A DNA stretch of 38,235 bases from DALYLB01 sp046154695 (GTDB lineage Bacteria; Acidobacteriota; Blastocatellia; RBC074), in assembly GCA_046154695.1 (NCBI GenBank), contig JBJXFI010000279.1, positions 1 through 38,235 of the forward strand, given 5' to 3'. Of the stretch, positions 1 through 10,340 are shown one piece after another; the stretch's first letter is position 1, and every line of letters starts with the position of its first letter. Both the position numbers and the translations under genes were made by a program. The notes below the pieces were generated by a model. That model was not told the origin of the DNA. It worked only from the letters and a program-made list of their open reading frames with translations, and did no database searches.

Positions 1-3000
1 CAACCGCCGGATCGGGCGAATCGGTCTTCGTGATCGCCAGATCCGCGTTGGCGACCACCAGCGTGCTGGTCGGCGCCTGCGTGTTGTTGGACGTGTTTGG
101 ATCGGGGGTCGCGCTCGCGCCCGTCGAAGCGATGTTGGCCAGATTCGTGATCAACGCGCCCGCCGGCACATTCGCCGGGACGCGCACCTGGTACGTGATC
201 GTGCCCGAGCTGCCCGGCGTCAGCACGCCGCCCGCCGTTGGCGAGCAAGTAAATTGAACGCCCGCCGTCGCCGTCGCGCCATTGCACGTCAATCCGGCTG
301 CCGTGATCGTCCCGACAGGAATCAGGTTGGCCGCGACCGTGTCGCTGATCACGACGCCCTGCGCGTCGCTCGGACCGGAGTTCGTGTAGCTGATCGTATA
401 CGTGATGATCCCCCCCGGATCGCCCGCGATCACCGACGCCGGAGAGGCCGTCTTGGTCAACTGCAGATCGGCGTTCGGGCCGACCGCCGTCTGGCGCGTC
501 GCCTGGTTGTTCGTGTTGTTGCCGTCCTCGGCCGCCGTGACCGAGGCGATATTCGTGATGAAGCCGATCGGGGCGCTGGCATTGACGGTCACCTGATAGG
601 TGATCGTCGCCTCTTCGCCGGGCTGCATCGGACCGCCCGCGTTGGCGCATCCCGCGTGCAGCGCCGCCGGCGTGTTGCACGCCGAAAAGACGCCCGTGCC
701 ACTGACCGAGACATCGGCCGTGTTTGCCGGCGCGGCGTCCGTCACCGTGACGGCGCCCGTCGCGGCCGTGCTCGGACCGTTATTCTTCACCTTGATCGTG
801 TAGATGATGTCCCTGCCCGCCGTAACCGCGTCGGGAGAATCATCCTTCGAGATCGAGATGTCGGTCGAACGCGTCACATCGCTCGTGAACGTCGACGCGG
901 CGGTGTCGACATCGGCATCGGTGTCGGTCCACGCCAGGTTGGCCGTGTTCGAGAGCGCGCCCACGCCCGCCGCCGCGTCCGGATTGACCCGGAGCACGAT
1001 CGTCAGGCTGGCGGTCGCGCCCGCGTCCAGATTGCTCGTCGGGCAACTCAGCGACGTCCCGCCCGAGCAGCCGGCGAGAATCCCCGTGCCGTTGGACGAG
1101 ACGAACGTCGTGTTGGCCGGGAAGGTATCGGTCAGGGCCACATTCAAGGCGCGGCTGGGGCCGGTGTTCTCGATGTTGATCGTATAGGTGATGTTGTTGC
1201 CCGCGACGACGCTCGTCGGCGTGCCCGTCTTGCTGATCGTCAGGTCGGCGTCGGTGCCGATGTCGATCTGCACACTTTGGGAGTTGTTGCCCGTCACGGA
1301 ATCGCTCGTTGACGAGGTCACGACCGCCGTATTCGTCCGCACGCCCGAAGAGACGTTCGGATCGATCTGCACCACGATGGTGATCGTCGCGGAGGCCCCG
1401 GTCGCCATGCTCGGATTGCCGCAGCTCACCGTTCCCACCGTATTCTGGGCCGGCGCAGTGCAACTGAAGCCGGAGTTCGCCTGCGGCGTCACGGAAATGA
1501 ATCGCACGCTCTGCGGAAGCGGATCGGTGACGACCACATCCTTCGCATCGCTTGGCCCGTTATTCGTCACGGTCAGTGTGTAGCTGAAGGCCGCGCCACC
1601 CGCGACCGGCGTCGCGTTGTCGGTGATCTTCGTGATGGCGAGGTCGGCCGTGGCGTTGACCAGCACCTGCGTCGGCAGCGAGACGTTGTTGCCCGCGTTC
1701 GGATCGGGCGTCTGCGCCGTCGGATTGCCGGGCGCGGAGGAGTTCACGCTCGCCTGATTCTGAATGATCGTTCCCTGCGGAACAGTGCTCGGAACGCTTA
1801 CGCGATAACGAATCACTCCTGCGAATTTGTTCGGCAACACGCCCGCGACGAAGTTCGGGTTGATGGTCGTGTTCGCGCCGGGCACGCAGGAGAAGGCCGT
1901 CGTGGCCGAACAATTCATCTGGAAGGTCGGTTGCGCCACCCCGTTGATCGTCACCGAAGCCGGGTCGAGCGCCGGCGGTGAAACCAAAACGGTGTTGGCC
2001 GGCAAATTGTCGATCACCGAGACATTCTCGGCGTCGCCCGGGCCCGCGTTGGCAATCGCGAGGCTGTAGGTGATGTCGCCGGTTCCGCCCGCGGGGGCGC
2101 CGCTCCCGGGGCTGGCGAACGCGTTCGAAGTGCCCCCCGCGATCGCCGACGCGGCCGCGGGCAGCTTGTCGATGCTCAAATCGGCCGCGACCCGAATCAA
2201 CGTCGATGCGCTATCGGAATCGACGGACGGCGTCACGATTCCCGCGGGAACCGGATCTTCCGACAAAGTGGCGATATTGGTCACCACCTGCCCGTCCTGC
2301 AAATTGAGCTTGGTCTTCACAACGATCGTCGCCACTGTGGCATACGGGCCGGCCGCGGCCGGATAGAGGCCCTGATTGGCGTTCTGGTCGCACTGGACAG
2401 TCGTCGCCGGAGGATTGACGAGCCCCGGCGGCGGCGTGCAGCTCCATCCCGCGCCCGGCGTAATGGAGATGATCTCCCCGATCTCGGCCGGCATCGGGTC
2501 AACCACCCGGTTCTCGAACATCGAACTGTTGTACGCCGCTCCCGGCAAGCCCGCGTCACCCGGCGTCCATCCCGAGCCAGTGACCTGCGCGCCCAGCGTG
2601 TAGGTGATGAACCCGCCCGGATATGAGATGATCGTCGCCTGCTTGCGGAGGTTCAGAATGCCCGTGTTCGCAACGATCCGCGTGTCCGTCGCCGCGTTGT
2701 TTCCCGCCGTCGTGTCGACCAACGGCAAATTCGCCGTGATCAACGGATTGACCGTAAATTGTTTGCCGGCCTGATTGTGGGAACCGACCAGAATATCGAA
2801 ACTCAACGTGCGCGTCTCCGGATTGCCGAAACCCGCCGTATTGGCGCAACCGGCGCCGGCAAGCTGGCTGAGCGTGCAGACCCCGACGCCGCCGTAATCC
2901 CCGAACCCGCTCGTCGGGCTGAACTCGATATTGGGATCCGCGAAAAGCGTGGACAAGCCCGGGATCTGAAGCGTCAATTCGCCCGCCAGAATCGTGTTCG

Positions 3001-3397
3001 GGCCGCTATTGGTAACATCGATGTCATAACTGACCACCGCTCGCCCCGCGATTACATTTGCCCCGCCCGCGCTGCCCGCGGCGTTGACGCTGACGCTCAT
3101 TGCCAGCGACACATCGGTGTTACCCGACATCGCGACACCGGAATTGAGAGAGGATGCATTCATCGACCGGCGCATCCCCAATCGCGCGCCGACCGCATTG
3201 CGCACCGACGCAGGCGCGAGCGAGAGGATTCGGACCGCGGTTTCGCTCTGGCTGATGCGCTGGGCCACGGCCTGTCGGGCGGCGGCCACGGGCTGCATCG
3301 GAGCCACAGCGAACGCAATCACAGCCAACGCGACGAGTGCGGTGGTCAAAGCGACGGCGCCTCCACGGGTGAGGTTGTTCTTGTGTGCAGTTCGCAT
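1..3397 (-). CDS. Secreted DUF11-repeat surface protein, 3' end outside window
   Basis: The reading frame is open from an ATG at 3397-3395 to the window edge (1132 codons). It is preceded by AGGAG seven bases upstream. The N-terminus has a basic start and a hydrophobic stretch ending near residue 30, which looks like a signal peptide. After about residue 75 the protein is a chain of beta-sandwich units of roughly 120 residues. Each unit opens with ADLxIxKxxxP, continues with a YTIxVxNxGPS-like strand and then VxDxLP, the signature of the DUF11 conserved-repeat family. I count six or more units, and a further one is cut by the edge. Paired cysteines recur within units, as expected for an exported protein. 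DUF11 proteins are usually cell-surface or extracellular structural/adhesive proteins; the specific ligand is unknown. The C-terminus and anchor are not visible. Confidence 0.9.
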   Translation of the reverse strand, partial: MRTAHKNNLTRGGAVALTTALVALAVIAFAVAPMQPVAAARQAVAQRISQSETAVRILSLAPASVRNAVGARLGMRRSMNASSLNSGVAMSGNTDVSLAMSVSVNAAGSAGGANVIAGRAVVSYDIDVTNSGPNTILAGELTLQIPGLSTLFADPNIEFSPTSGFGDYGGVGVCTLSQLAGAGCANTAGFGNPETRTLSFDILVGSHNQAGKQFTVNPLITANLPLVDTTAGNNAATDTRIVANTGILNLRKQATIISYPGGFITYTLGAQVTGSGWTPGDAGLPGAAYNSSMFENRVVDPMPAEIGEIISITPGAGWSCTPPPGLVNPPATTVQCDQNANQGLYPAAAGPYATVATIVVKTKLNLQDGQVVTNIATLSEDPVPAGIVTPSVDSDSASTLIRVAADLSIDKLPAAASAIAGGTSNAFASPGSGAPAGGTGDITYSLAIANAGPGDAENVSVIDNLPANTVLVSPPALDPASVTINGVAQPTFQMNCSATTAFSCVPGANTTINPNFVAGVLPNKFAGVIRYRVSVPSTVPQGTIIQNQASVNSSAPGNPTAQTPDPNAGNNVSLPTQVLVNATADLAITKITDNATPVAGGAAFSYTLTVTNNGPSDAKDVVVTDPLPQSVRFISVTPQANSGFSCTAPAQNTVGTVSCGNPSMATGASATITIVVQIDPNVSSGVRTNTAVVTSSTSDSVTGNNSQSVQIDIGTDADLTISKTGTPTSVVAGNNITYTINIENTGPSRALNVALTDTFPANTTFVSSNGTGILAGCSGGTSLSCPTSNLDAGATASLTIVLRVNPDAAAGVGALSNTANLAWTDTDADVDTAASTFTSDVTRSTDISISKDDSPDAVTAGRDIIYTIKVKNNGPSTAATGAVTVTDAAPANTADVSVSGTGVFSACNTPAALHAGCANAGGPMQPGEEATITYQVTVNASAPIGFITNIASVTAAEDGNNTNNQATRQTAVGPNADLQLTKTASPASVIAGDPGGIITYTISYTNSGPSDAQGVVISDTVAANLIPVGTITAAGLTCNGATATAGVQFTCSPTAGGVLTPGSSGTITYQVRVPANVPAGALITNLANIASTGASATPDPNTSNNTQAPTSTLVVANADLAITKTDSPDPAV

Positions 3398-4320
3398 CGA
3401 ATTACTCCTGTATGGTTCGTGGATCATTTCGGTCGAGGCAGACTACCTCGCCTGATCTTCGTATTCATTGTTTATGCTGTCCGGGGTGACGGATGACTCT
3501 TTCAGCGCGCGCTCTTCCATCGAGCGCGGCGCGACAAGGACGACAATGGAAATGGGATCTTTGGCTGTGCGGGCCCGAACGCTCACGCCACCGGTGAAGT
3601 CAATGCCGTGAGATCGTCTCGGGCCGTGGGCCGCGTTTGGAATCGGTTGTGAATGTAAATCGAAATACGCCATGGCGTCTCTTCGGATCTGCGTTTCATC
3701 GCCGGGAACATCCGCCATCCCCGCCAGCGCCCCGATTCAGGCAACACTTCTCCCGGGATCTCCGCGAACGAAGACCGGTCGATGCCTCGCATCGGTCGAA
3801 GCGCCGTCAACTCCATGCAATGGTGCCGAAGCTGCAAGGGTGTGGATTGTGCAGGGGTGAAATACTTCGCGCGGACAATGGGCCTATCCTACCTATCCTC
3901 CCCATCCTCAATGGACCGAGCGGGAGAATGGATCGGGATCGCTGCCGGCGGCTGATATATCGAGTGTGAGAGCGTCGGTCGTTCTTTGCCGGATCCCGTT
4001 CAACACCGAGCTGTGGGGGCTCGCCGTGCTGAAAATCAATCATTCTTAGGCCATTCTTCGGCGGCCGCTTGCGCGACGCGCCAATCCTCTTTTGTGATCG
4101 ATTTCTCGCGCTGCCGCTTCTGTCGTCGATTCGATTCGTGGTTCTCGGATTCCATCCGGGGATGAAACTCAGCGGGGCGGACCAAACAGATTTCCGCGAG
4201 TCTTTCAACCCGCTTCAGTGAGGCAGTTCGATCACGGTGGCGGAGTATACAGAAAGGATTTCCCCATTTCAATCGAGGAAAACATGATTAATATGCCGTA
4301 GGACGAACAGCCTCAACGAC
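3398..4320. other. Intergenic region, no convincing gene
   Basis: This 0.9-kb stretch separates the DUF11 gene from the omega-amidase gene. Short frames exist on the minus strand (for example 3443-3718 and 4036-4272). They lack good ribosome-binding sites and recognisable domains, so I do not call them. The 4036-4272 frame starts with TTG and ends in an amphipathic, charged tail, and is the only one that could be a real small protein. A short degenerate 9-base tandem repeat lies near 3885-3915 and is listed separately. Confidence 0.5.
3885..3915. repeat. Degenerate 9-base tandem repeat
   Basis: Read on the minus strand, the units are GAGGATGGG, GAGGATAGG and TAGGATAGG in a row, a 9-base period. 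A related 9-base repeat lies at 5111-5160 in another intergenic gap. No coding role is apparent. Confidence 0.5.
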
Positions 4321-5094
4321 TTACGCGGTTTCTCTCATGTCCTGTAGAAATGGGAGCGCCGCTCTGTAGGCCAGCAGGTCCTCGCGAGACAGGACGGCTT
4401 CGATGGCCGCTTCCTGTTCGCCGGCTTCGGCGAGCAGGCGGCCGCCGAAATCGAGAATGCGGCTACGGCCGGAGTGATAGAGTTTCGGATCCTGTCCGCA
4501 GCGGTTGACGCCGAGAATATAGGCCTGATTTTCGATGGCGCGGGCCTTGAGGAGCGTCATCCAGTGGTCTTCGCGGGTGACGGGCCAGCTTGCGATGACT
4601 ACGATCAACTCGGCGCCCTGCCGGGCGGCGTCGCGGAAGTGTTCGGGAAAGCGCAGGTCATAGCAGATGAAGGGGGCGACGGCGAACCCGCTCCATTCGA
4701 AGAGGCGGACGCGATCTCCGGCGGCGAAGTTCGCGGACTCGCCGCCGAGCGTGAAGGGCTGGAGCTTTTGATACCGCGCATGCTCGCGCCCCGATGGATC
4801 ATAGACGACGGCCTCATTCCGGCCGCGTCCACCGCCGGGTTCGCGAGTCACCACGCCGCCGAGCAGATAGATACCCATCTCCGCGGCCAGACTCGACAGA
4901 AAGCCCTGCGTCTCGCCCGATGCCCCGTCGTCGATCTCCGCCACATTCATGCTGAATCCGGTGGCGAACATTTCTGGCAGGACGACCAGCGAGCCGGGCT
5001 TCGGCGCGGCCTCCTCGATCAGGGCCCGCGCGCGGGCATGACTGGCCGATTTGTTCTCCCAGGCGCTGTCGATCTGAATTCCGATGATGTTCAT
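4321..5094 (-). CDS. Nitrilase-superfamily amidohydrolase, omega-amidase (YafV/NIT2-like)
   Basis: The 257-aa length is normal for a single-domain carbon-nitrogen hydrolase. The catalytic triad is visible as E41 (in PEMFATGFSM), K110 (in KLQPF) and C144 (in ICYDLRFP). The EMFxTGFSM context matches the YafV/omega-amidase branch, which hydrolyses alpha-ketoglutaramate and alpha-ketosuccinamate to the keto acid and ammonia. The protein is cytoplasmic, with no signal peptide. The gene lies 63 bp downstream of an aminotransferase gene on the same strand. This fits the known partnership in which a glutamine transaminase makes alpha-ketoglutaramate and omega-amidase removes it, pulling transamination (for example of the methionine-salvage keto acid) forward. 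The substrate is inferred from family and context, not shown. Confidence 0.88.
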   Translation of the reverse strand: MNIIGIQIDSAWENKSASHARARALIEEAAPKPGSLVVLPEMFATGFSMNVAEIDDGASGETQGFLSSLAAEMGIYLLGGVVTREPGGGRGRNEAVVYDPSGREHARYQKLQPFTLGGESANFAAGDRVRLFEWSGFAVAPFICYDLRFPEHFRDAARQGAELIVVIASWPVTREDHWMTLLKARAIENQAYILGVNRCGQDPKLYHSGRSRILDFGGRLLAEAGEQEAAIEAVLSREDLLAYRAALPFLQDMRETA

Positions 5095-5110
5095 ATATTT
5101 GATGAATGGA

Positions 5111-5160
5111 ACTAATGGGACTCACAGGTCTTATAAGTCCCATTAGTCCCAGAAGTCCTA
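5111..5160. repeat. 9-base tandem repeat with 12-bp inverted repeat
   Basis: In the aminotransferase/omega-amidase gap, ACTAATGGGACT (5111-5122) is perfectly complementary to AGTCCCATTAGT (5136-5147). The right arm continues into further 9-base units AGTCCCAGA and AGTCCTATA. It could form a transcript hairpin, but it looks more like a dispersed intergenic repeat; a related motif is at 3885-3915. Confidence 0.6.
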
Positions 5161-6324
5161 TACAGACAAAATCGCCCGAATTCCGCGAACCAGGCGGCCG
5201 GCGCCTTCGGCGACCGTCGCTTTTCGCAGCGCGCCATACGAGATGCGCAGGCTGCATCCCTCATCGGCCCCAAAAGCGTCGCCGGGGATCACGGCGACGC
5301 CATGTTCCCGGATCAGGCGTTCGACCATTTCGAGCGGCTTTAAAGGTGAATCGACGCGAATCAGGAAATAGAAGGCTCCGTTCGCCGGAGGGATGACGCA
5401 GCAATCGCGCAGCGCATCGAGTTCCGTCATCACCAGTTCCCGGACCTCGGCGAACTGCGCCAGCTTCTCGCGGCAATAGGCCGCGCCCGTACGCATCGCG
5501 CCCACGGCGGCGAACTGCGAGATGACCGGCGGGCAGATCAGAATCGTATCCTGAATCTTGCGCACGGCCTCGAAGAGCGGCTCAGGGATCACCATATACC
5601 CGATCCGCCAGCTCGCGAAGCCGTATGCCTTCGACAATGAAAAGAGCGAGATGGTATGGGCGCCCGCGCCCTCCGCCGCGCCGGGAGAGGCATGACGCGC
5701 GCCTCCATAGACGAAATATTCATAGGCTTCGTCGCTGATGTGATAGATGCCCCGGGCGCGGCAGATCTCATTGACCTCGCGAAGCGCCGATTCCGGATAG
5801 ACCGCGCCGGTTGGATTGTTGGGCGAGACCGTCACGACGGCCCGCGTCCGATCGGTGATCGCGCGGGCGATCGCCTCAGGCCGCAGCTGATAGTCCGCAT
5901 CTGTCGGCGCGAGCACCGCCCGGCAGCTGGCCATGGCGATCGCCATCTCATGGTTGAAATAGAACGGCGTCTGCAGAATGATCTCGTCGCCGGGATCGGC
6001 GATCGCCAGCAACGCGTTGACGAAGGCCATGTTGCCTCCCGCCGTCACGACGACCCGCGATTCCCCGCCAACCTCGATTCCGTTCTCCGCCGCCAGCTTG
6101 GATTCGATCGACGCGATGAGCGGCGGAATCCCATGCACCGCCTGATATTTGTGCTGCTCCGGCGTCCCGAGAAATTGCTCCAGATGCTCGATCGCCGATG
6201 GCGGCGGGTCGTACCAGACGATTCCCTGCCCGAGAGAAATCGTCCCCGGATGCCGCCGGATCAACTCTCCCACGACGGGAATAACCGGCGTTCGCACCCG
6301 CTGAATTCGCAGTGATTCCTTCAT
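5158..6324 (-). CDS. PLP-dependent aminotransferase class I/II (glutamine transaminase/methionine aminotransferase type)
   Basis: This 388-aa fold-type I aminotransferase shows NNPTG at 169-173, DEAY at 198-201, and SLSKAYGFASWRIG, whose K232 should form the PLP Schiff base. A C-terminal LRISYG motif carries the carboxylate-binding Arg. The frame extends upstream to 6411, but that would overlap the preceding peptidase by 67 bp. The ATG at 6324 gives MKESLRIQ, the usual family start, and leaves a 20-bp gap. Cytoplasmic. It sits between the M28 peptidase and the omega-amidase in one minus-strand cluster, which suggests amino-acid salvage. The donor/acceptor pair (glutamine, methionine or aromatic keto acids) is inferred from the omega-amidase neighbour; an aspartate-type aminotransferase is the alternative. 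Confidence 0.88.
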   Translation of the reverse strand: MKESLRIQRVRTPVIPVVGELIRRHPGTISLGQGIVWYDPPPSAIEHLEQFLGTPEQHKYQAVHGIPPLIASIESKLAAENGIEVGGESRVVVTAGGNMAFVNALLAIADPGDEIILQTPFYFNHEMAIAMASCRAVLAPTDADYQLRPEAIARAITDRTRAVVTVSPNNPTGAVYPESALREVNEICRARGIYHISDEAYEYFVYGGARHASPGAAEGAGAHTISLFSLSKAYGFASWRIGYMVIPEPLFEAVRKIQDTILICPPVISQFAAVGAMRTGAAYCREKLAQFAEVRELVMTELDALRDCCVIPPANGAFYFLIRVDSPLKPLEMVERLIREHGVAVIPGDAFGADEGCSLRISYGALRKATVAEGAGRLVRGIRAILSV

Positions 6325-6344
6325 TCGCGGTTCGCGGCTCCCCC

Positions 6345-7586
6345 CTACTGAGAATTGAGCGCCTTCCACGCCTTGACGTATTTTTCGGTCTTCTTGTTCG
6401 CTTCGTTCCATTTCGGCGCGAGCGGATTATTGGCGATCGAGAGGAGCGCCAGCCCGATCATGCGATCGACGCGGGCCATGTTCTCGTAATCGACCTTCTC
6501 CCAGTGATCGCCGACGCCGTGATAGTCCGGGAAAACGAAGGCGACGCAGAGCGTATGGGCCGGCACCCCGGCATCGGCCAGCGCCTGATTGTCGCTGCGC
6601 GGGAAGAAGGCGTCGCTGTTCTTCTCGTGCTTATAGACCCGAATGCCGGTCTTTTCGCCCGCCGCCTTGAAGATCGGGCCGAGGTCGGTGAAATCGAAGC
6701 CGGTCATCGTGGCGCTGGAGAGCTGCGCGCCCTCGCTGTCATCGGTCCGGCCCATGTGCTCGAGATTGATCATGGCCACCGTCTTGTCGAGAGGAAAGAG
6801 CGGATGCCGGCCGTAATATCGAGATCCCTGCAGCCCCTTCTCTTCGCCGAACCAGGCGATGAAGACGAGGCTCCGCTTCGGCCGCTGCTTCATCGACGCC
6901 ATCGCCGCGGCCAGTTCGATGACCGACGTGGTTCCGCTGCCGTCATCGTTCGCGCCATTGCTGATCCGGTCGCCCTCGCCCTCCGCCCGGACGCCGATGT
7001 GGTCGTAATGGCCGCTGACGATGACATAGGTCTCCTTCAGGACCGGGTCCGACCCGCGCAGCACCCCGACCACATTTCGCAGCCGAACCTTCGGGCGCTC
7101 CGGCGCCTCGGCGGGCTTTGTCTCCGCGCCCGCGGGCGGCGGCGCGGGCGGCGAAACATCGACCACATACGCGCGAAGCTGTTCCCTCCCGGCGCGAAGC
7201 CGCTGCTTCCCCTCATCGGCGGACAGCGTCGCGAACCGTTCCGTGACCTCCGTCAACGTCCATTCCGAAGTCTGGAAGTAGCTCTTCGTGGCCGCATCTC
7301 CCGCCGGCTCCAGCCCGGCGCGGCGAAACTGCGCTGCAATATACTCCGCGGCAATATCAAGCCCCCTGGAAGGCGTATTCCGCCCCTCGAGCAGATCGGA
7401 GGCGAGAAACGAAAGGTGGCCCCGCATCGAATCGGCCGAGATGCGGTCGAGCGCCGCCCGAATCTCCGGCGCGATCTTCGGCGCAGCCGCCGCCTTCTTC
7501 TTCCTGACCGGCCGCTGCGCCCACGCCGGTGAAGCCCCCATCATCAGCGCCAACACAACCAGCGCAATGCTCTTCACAATCATCAT
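6345..7586 (-). CDS. Secreted M28-family zinc aminopeptidase
   Basis: The 413-aa product starts at MMIVKSIALV (ATG 7586); upstream codons to 7655 look non-coding. A signal peptide ends near AWA-Q (residue 24). The M28 di-zinc site can be read in order: H193 in SGHYDHIG, D214/D215 in NGANDDGSG, catalytic E248 and E249 in WFGEEKG, E276 in NLEHMGR and H356 in DYHGVGDHWEKVD. The region at about 60-170 is the prodomain/PA-like part, with a Pro/Ala-rich linker near 145-165. The protein should release N-terminal amino acids from peptides outside the cytoplasm. It is 50 bp downstream of the TIM-barrel gene and 20 bp upstream of the aminotransferase gene, so the three are likely co-transcribed. Confidence 0.92.
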   Translation of the reverse strand: MMIVKSIALVVLALMMGASPAWAQRPVRKKKAAAAPKIAPEIRAALDRISADSMRGHLSFLASDLLEGRNTPSRGLDIAAEYIAAQFRRAGLEPAGDAATKSYFQTSEWTLTEVTERFATLSADEGKQRLRAGREQLRAYVVDVSPPAPPPAGAETKPAEAPERPKVRLRNVVGVLRGSDPVLKETYVIVSGHYDHIGVRAEGEGDRISNGANDDGSGTTSVIELAAAMASMKQRPKRSLVFIAWFGEEKGLQGSRYYGRHPLFPLDKTVAMINLEHMGRTDDSEGAQLSSATMTGFDFTDLGPIFKAAGEKTGIRVYKHEKNSDAFFPRSDNQALADAGVPAHTLCVAFVFPDYHGVGDHWEKVDYENMARVDRMIGLALLSIANNPLAPKWNEANKKTEKYVKAWKALNSQ

Positions 7587-7636
7587 TTGGGTTCGTCCTG
7601 TTTCGCGCCTTCGCGTCTTCGCGTGAGGCCGTCTTA

Positions 7637-8560
<924 letters not shown>

Positions 8561-8771
8561 CTCATCGTTCCTTTCAGGGAAACACGCCGGCATCGACGGG
8601 AGATCCGCGAGGGATCGCGCCCCCGTCTCCCGCCGCCGCGGTGAATGAATAACGATCGGAGTTGGAATTTCGTGACGATACTTTCCGCGCGGTTCCGGGG
8701 CATTCCGCCCCGAAACACAGGCCATCTATAAACCATTCGCTCGATTTAGGAAAGGTCCGGTTGCCGGTAGT

Positions 8772-8808
8772 CGGTTGGCTATTGCCGACAACCGGCAATA
8801 GCCAACCG
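8772..8808 (-). terminator. Perfect 16-bp hairpin after the S13 carboxypeptidase gene
   Basis: Arms 8772-8787 and 8793-8808 pair perfectly (CGGTTGGCTATTGCCG) around a 5-base loop, starting six bases beyond the stop codon at 8815. No U-tract follows on the minus strand, so it may be a 3'-end stabilising hairpin or a dispersed palindrome rather than a classical terminator. Partial copies (GTCCGGTTGCCGG) flank it at about 8757-8770. Confidence 0.6.
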
Positions 8809-8814
8809 GACAAA

Positions 8815-10071
8815 CTACTCCGAAATCGTCACGTTGCTCCGCAGCTTGTCGAAGTTGTGAGTCATGCTGTGTTCGCGGGAGGGAGCGGGGCCGCCGCATT
8901 CATTCATCAGCGCCTTGAGGAAGTCATCCTGCGCGTTTCGCAGATATTGAATGCGCCGGTATTGGGCGGCATCGTAAATGGCGAAGAGCAGATCGCCCTT
9001 GTCGCGGGTGTGAATGACCCCGGCGAGGGCGGCGACGCCGGTATCGGTGGTGTAGAGCGTGCCGGTCTTGGCGATGACGCTGCCGGCGAACTCGCGCTCG
9101 GTGAAGCGGCGGGCCAGCGTGCCGGCGTCGACGCCCGCGATGGACATCACGGCCTGGGGATCGAGGTCATATCGCTTCAGGCGCCCGAAAAGCGCGCGAA
9201 GCACCTTGACCGTATCCCGCGGAGAAAGCCGGTTGACCTCCAACCCGGACGCGCGGGAAATTCGCACGTCCTCGGGCGAGAGGCCGGCCGTTTCGACCAG
9301 GATGCGCTTCACGCTCAATGTCCCGCCGATATGCGCCGCCAGCAGGTCCGCGATCGAATTGACGCTGTGCGCATTCAGATACTGCACGATGTGAAGCAGC
9401 GAGTCCGATTCGACCGAGACCAGCAGCCGCCCGCGCGGATTTCCCTCCGGTTCGAACCTGACCGGCCCCCGGAACGCGACCCCGAGGTTCTTGAGAAAGA
9501 CCTCCGCCGACTCCTTCGATTGCGCCTTGAAATTGCAGCTGAAATCCCCGATGACCACCAGACTGCCGCCGACCTGCCGGATCCCGAGGCTCCGCAGCGC
9601 CTCGCCGACCCGCCGCGTATCGGCGATCGAAAACGCCGGATCGCGCCCGCTGAACAGAATCAGATCTCCCGCCAATTCGCCCTGCCCCGGATCGATCTCG
9701 CCCGCCGCCAGAAAATCGGTGTGAAAGGTCCGATTCGGCCCGAGCCGTTCGAGCGCCGCCAGCGTCGTCGCCAGCTTCATCACCGACGCCGGGTTGAAAA
9801 GCTCGTCCTCGTTCATCATCGCAATCGGCTCGCCCGTCTCGAAGGATTCGATATAGACGCCATGCCGGTGCAAATCCCGCCCCTCCGCCGCCAGACGGCT
9901 GGAGAACTCCGCCAGTGAACGCGGCGTGACATAGTCCGCCGGGTAGGCGGTTTTGCCCCGGACGCCAACCTTGTTCTTCGGCGCGAAATCGTTTCGCATC
10001 CCGATCTCGCCCATTGTGGATTGTCCGCAACCCGTCAAAAACAATAGAAATAACAGGGGAACTTTTTTCAT
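8815..10071 (-). CDS. D-alanyl-D-alanine carboxypeptidase/endopeptidase, S13 (PBP4/DacB-like) lipoprotein
   Basis: The 418-aa product has a short hydrophobic leader ending in LTGC, so C15 is a likely lipidation site. The three penicillin-binding motifs are all present: S96-V-M-K99, S236-V-N238 and K335-T-G337. The insertion between the first and second motifs is characteristic of class C low-molecular-weight PBPs (S13). It should act on peptidoglycan in the periplasm, removing the terminal D-Ala or cleaving cross-links. At 418 aa it is somewhat shorter than E. coli PBP4. It is transcribed divergently from the M14 gene, from the gap 10072-10340. The start ATG has only a weak, distant purine-rich site (GGAAGGAAG). 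Confidence 0.9.
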   Translation of the reverse strand: MKKVPLLFLLFLTGCGQSTMGEIGMRNDFAPKNKVGVRGKTAYPADYVTPRSLAEFSSRLAAEGRDLHRHGVYIESFETGEPIAMMNEDELFNPASVMKLATTLAALERLGPNRTFHTDFLAAGEIDPGQGELAGDLILFSGRDPAFSIADTRRVGEALRSLGIRQVGGSLVVIGDFSCNFKAQSKESAEVFLKNLGVAFRGPVRFEPEGNPRGRLLVSVESDSLLHIVQYLNAHSVNSIADLLAAHIGGTLSVKRILVETAGLSPEDVRISRASGLEVNRLSPRDTVKVLRALFGRLKRYDLDPQAVMSIAGVDAGTLARRFTEREFAGSVIAKTGTLYTTDTGVAALAGVIHTRDKGDLLFAIYDAAQYRRIQYLRNAQDDFLKALMNECGGPAPSREHSMTHNFDKLRSNVTISE

Positions 10072-10340
10072 AACAATTACGGCAATACTTCCTTCCTGAA
10101 AACGTTCTACCCGAAAACGACCGAAACGTAGTATGTAGCGATATGCTTGAATTGTAATCTACGTGAAGAGCGTGACGTCCGATGCGGGCTTGCTTCTCGA
10201 ATATGCGGTGTTAAATTACAGAACGTTCGCCCACGAATCAAGTCGGATTTTTTTGCGCCGGCGGAGATGGGGCTCCCGGCCCTTCGCGAATCGGCGCCCC
10301 GCTGAGTCCATTTTCTCTCTTTTTTTGGAGCTGACCTCGA

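Noticed and set aside
254..1312. Plus-strand 352-codon frame in the DUF11 region
   Set aside because: It has an Arg/Asp/Gly-rich shadow composition. The minus-strand frame is uninterrupted to the edge with repeated DUF11 motifs.
3443..3718. Minus-strand 91-codon frame upstream of the DUF11 gene
   Set aside because: No ribosome-binding site, no recognisable domain and mixed third-base composition; kept only as part of the intergenic note.
5111..5160. CRISPR-like array
   Set aside because: The units are 9 bases in direct tandem without spacers; no cas genes are present.
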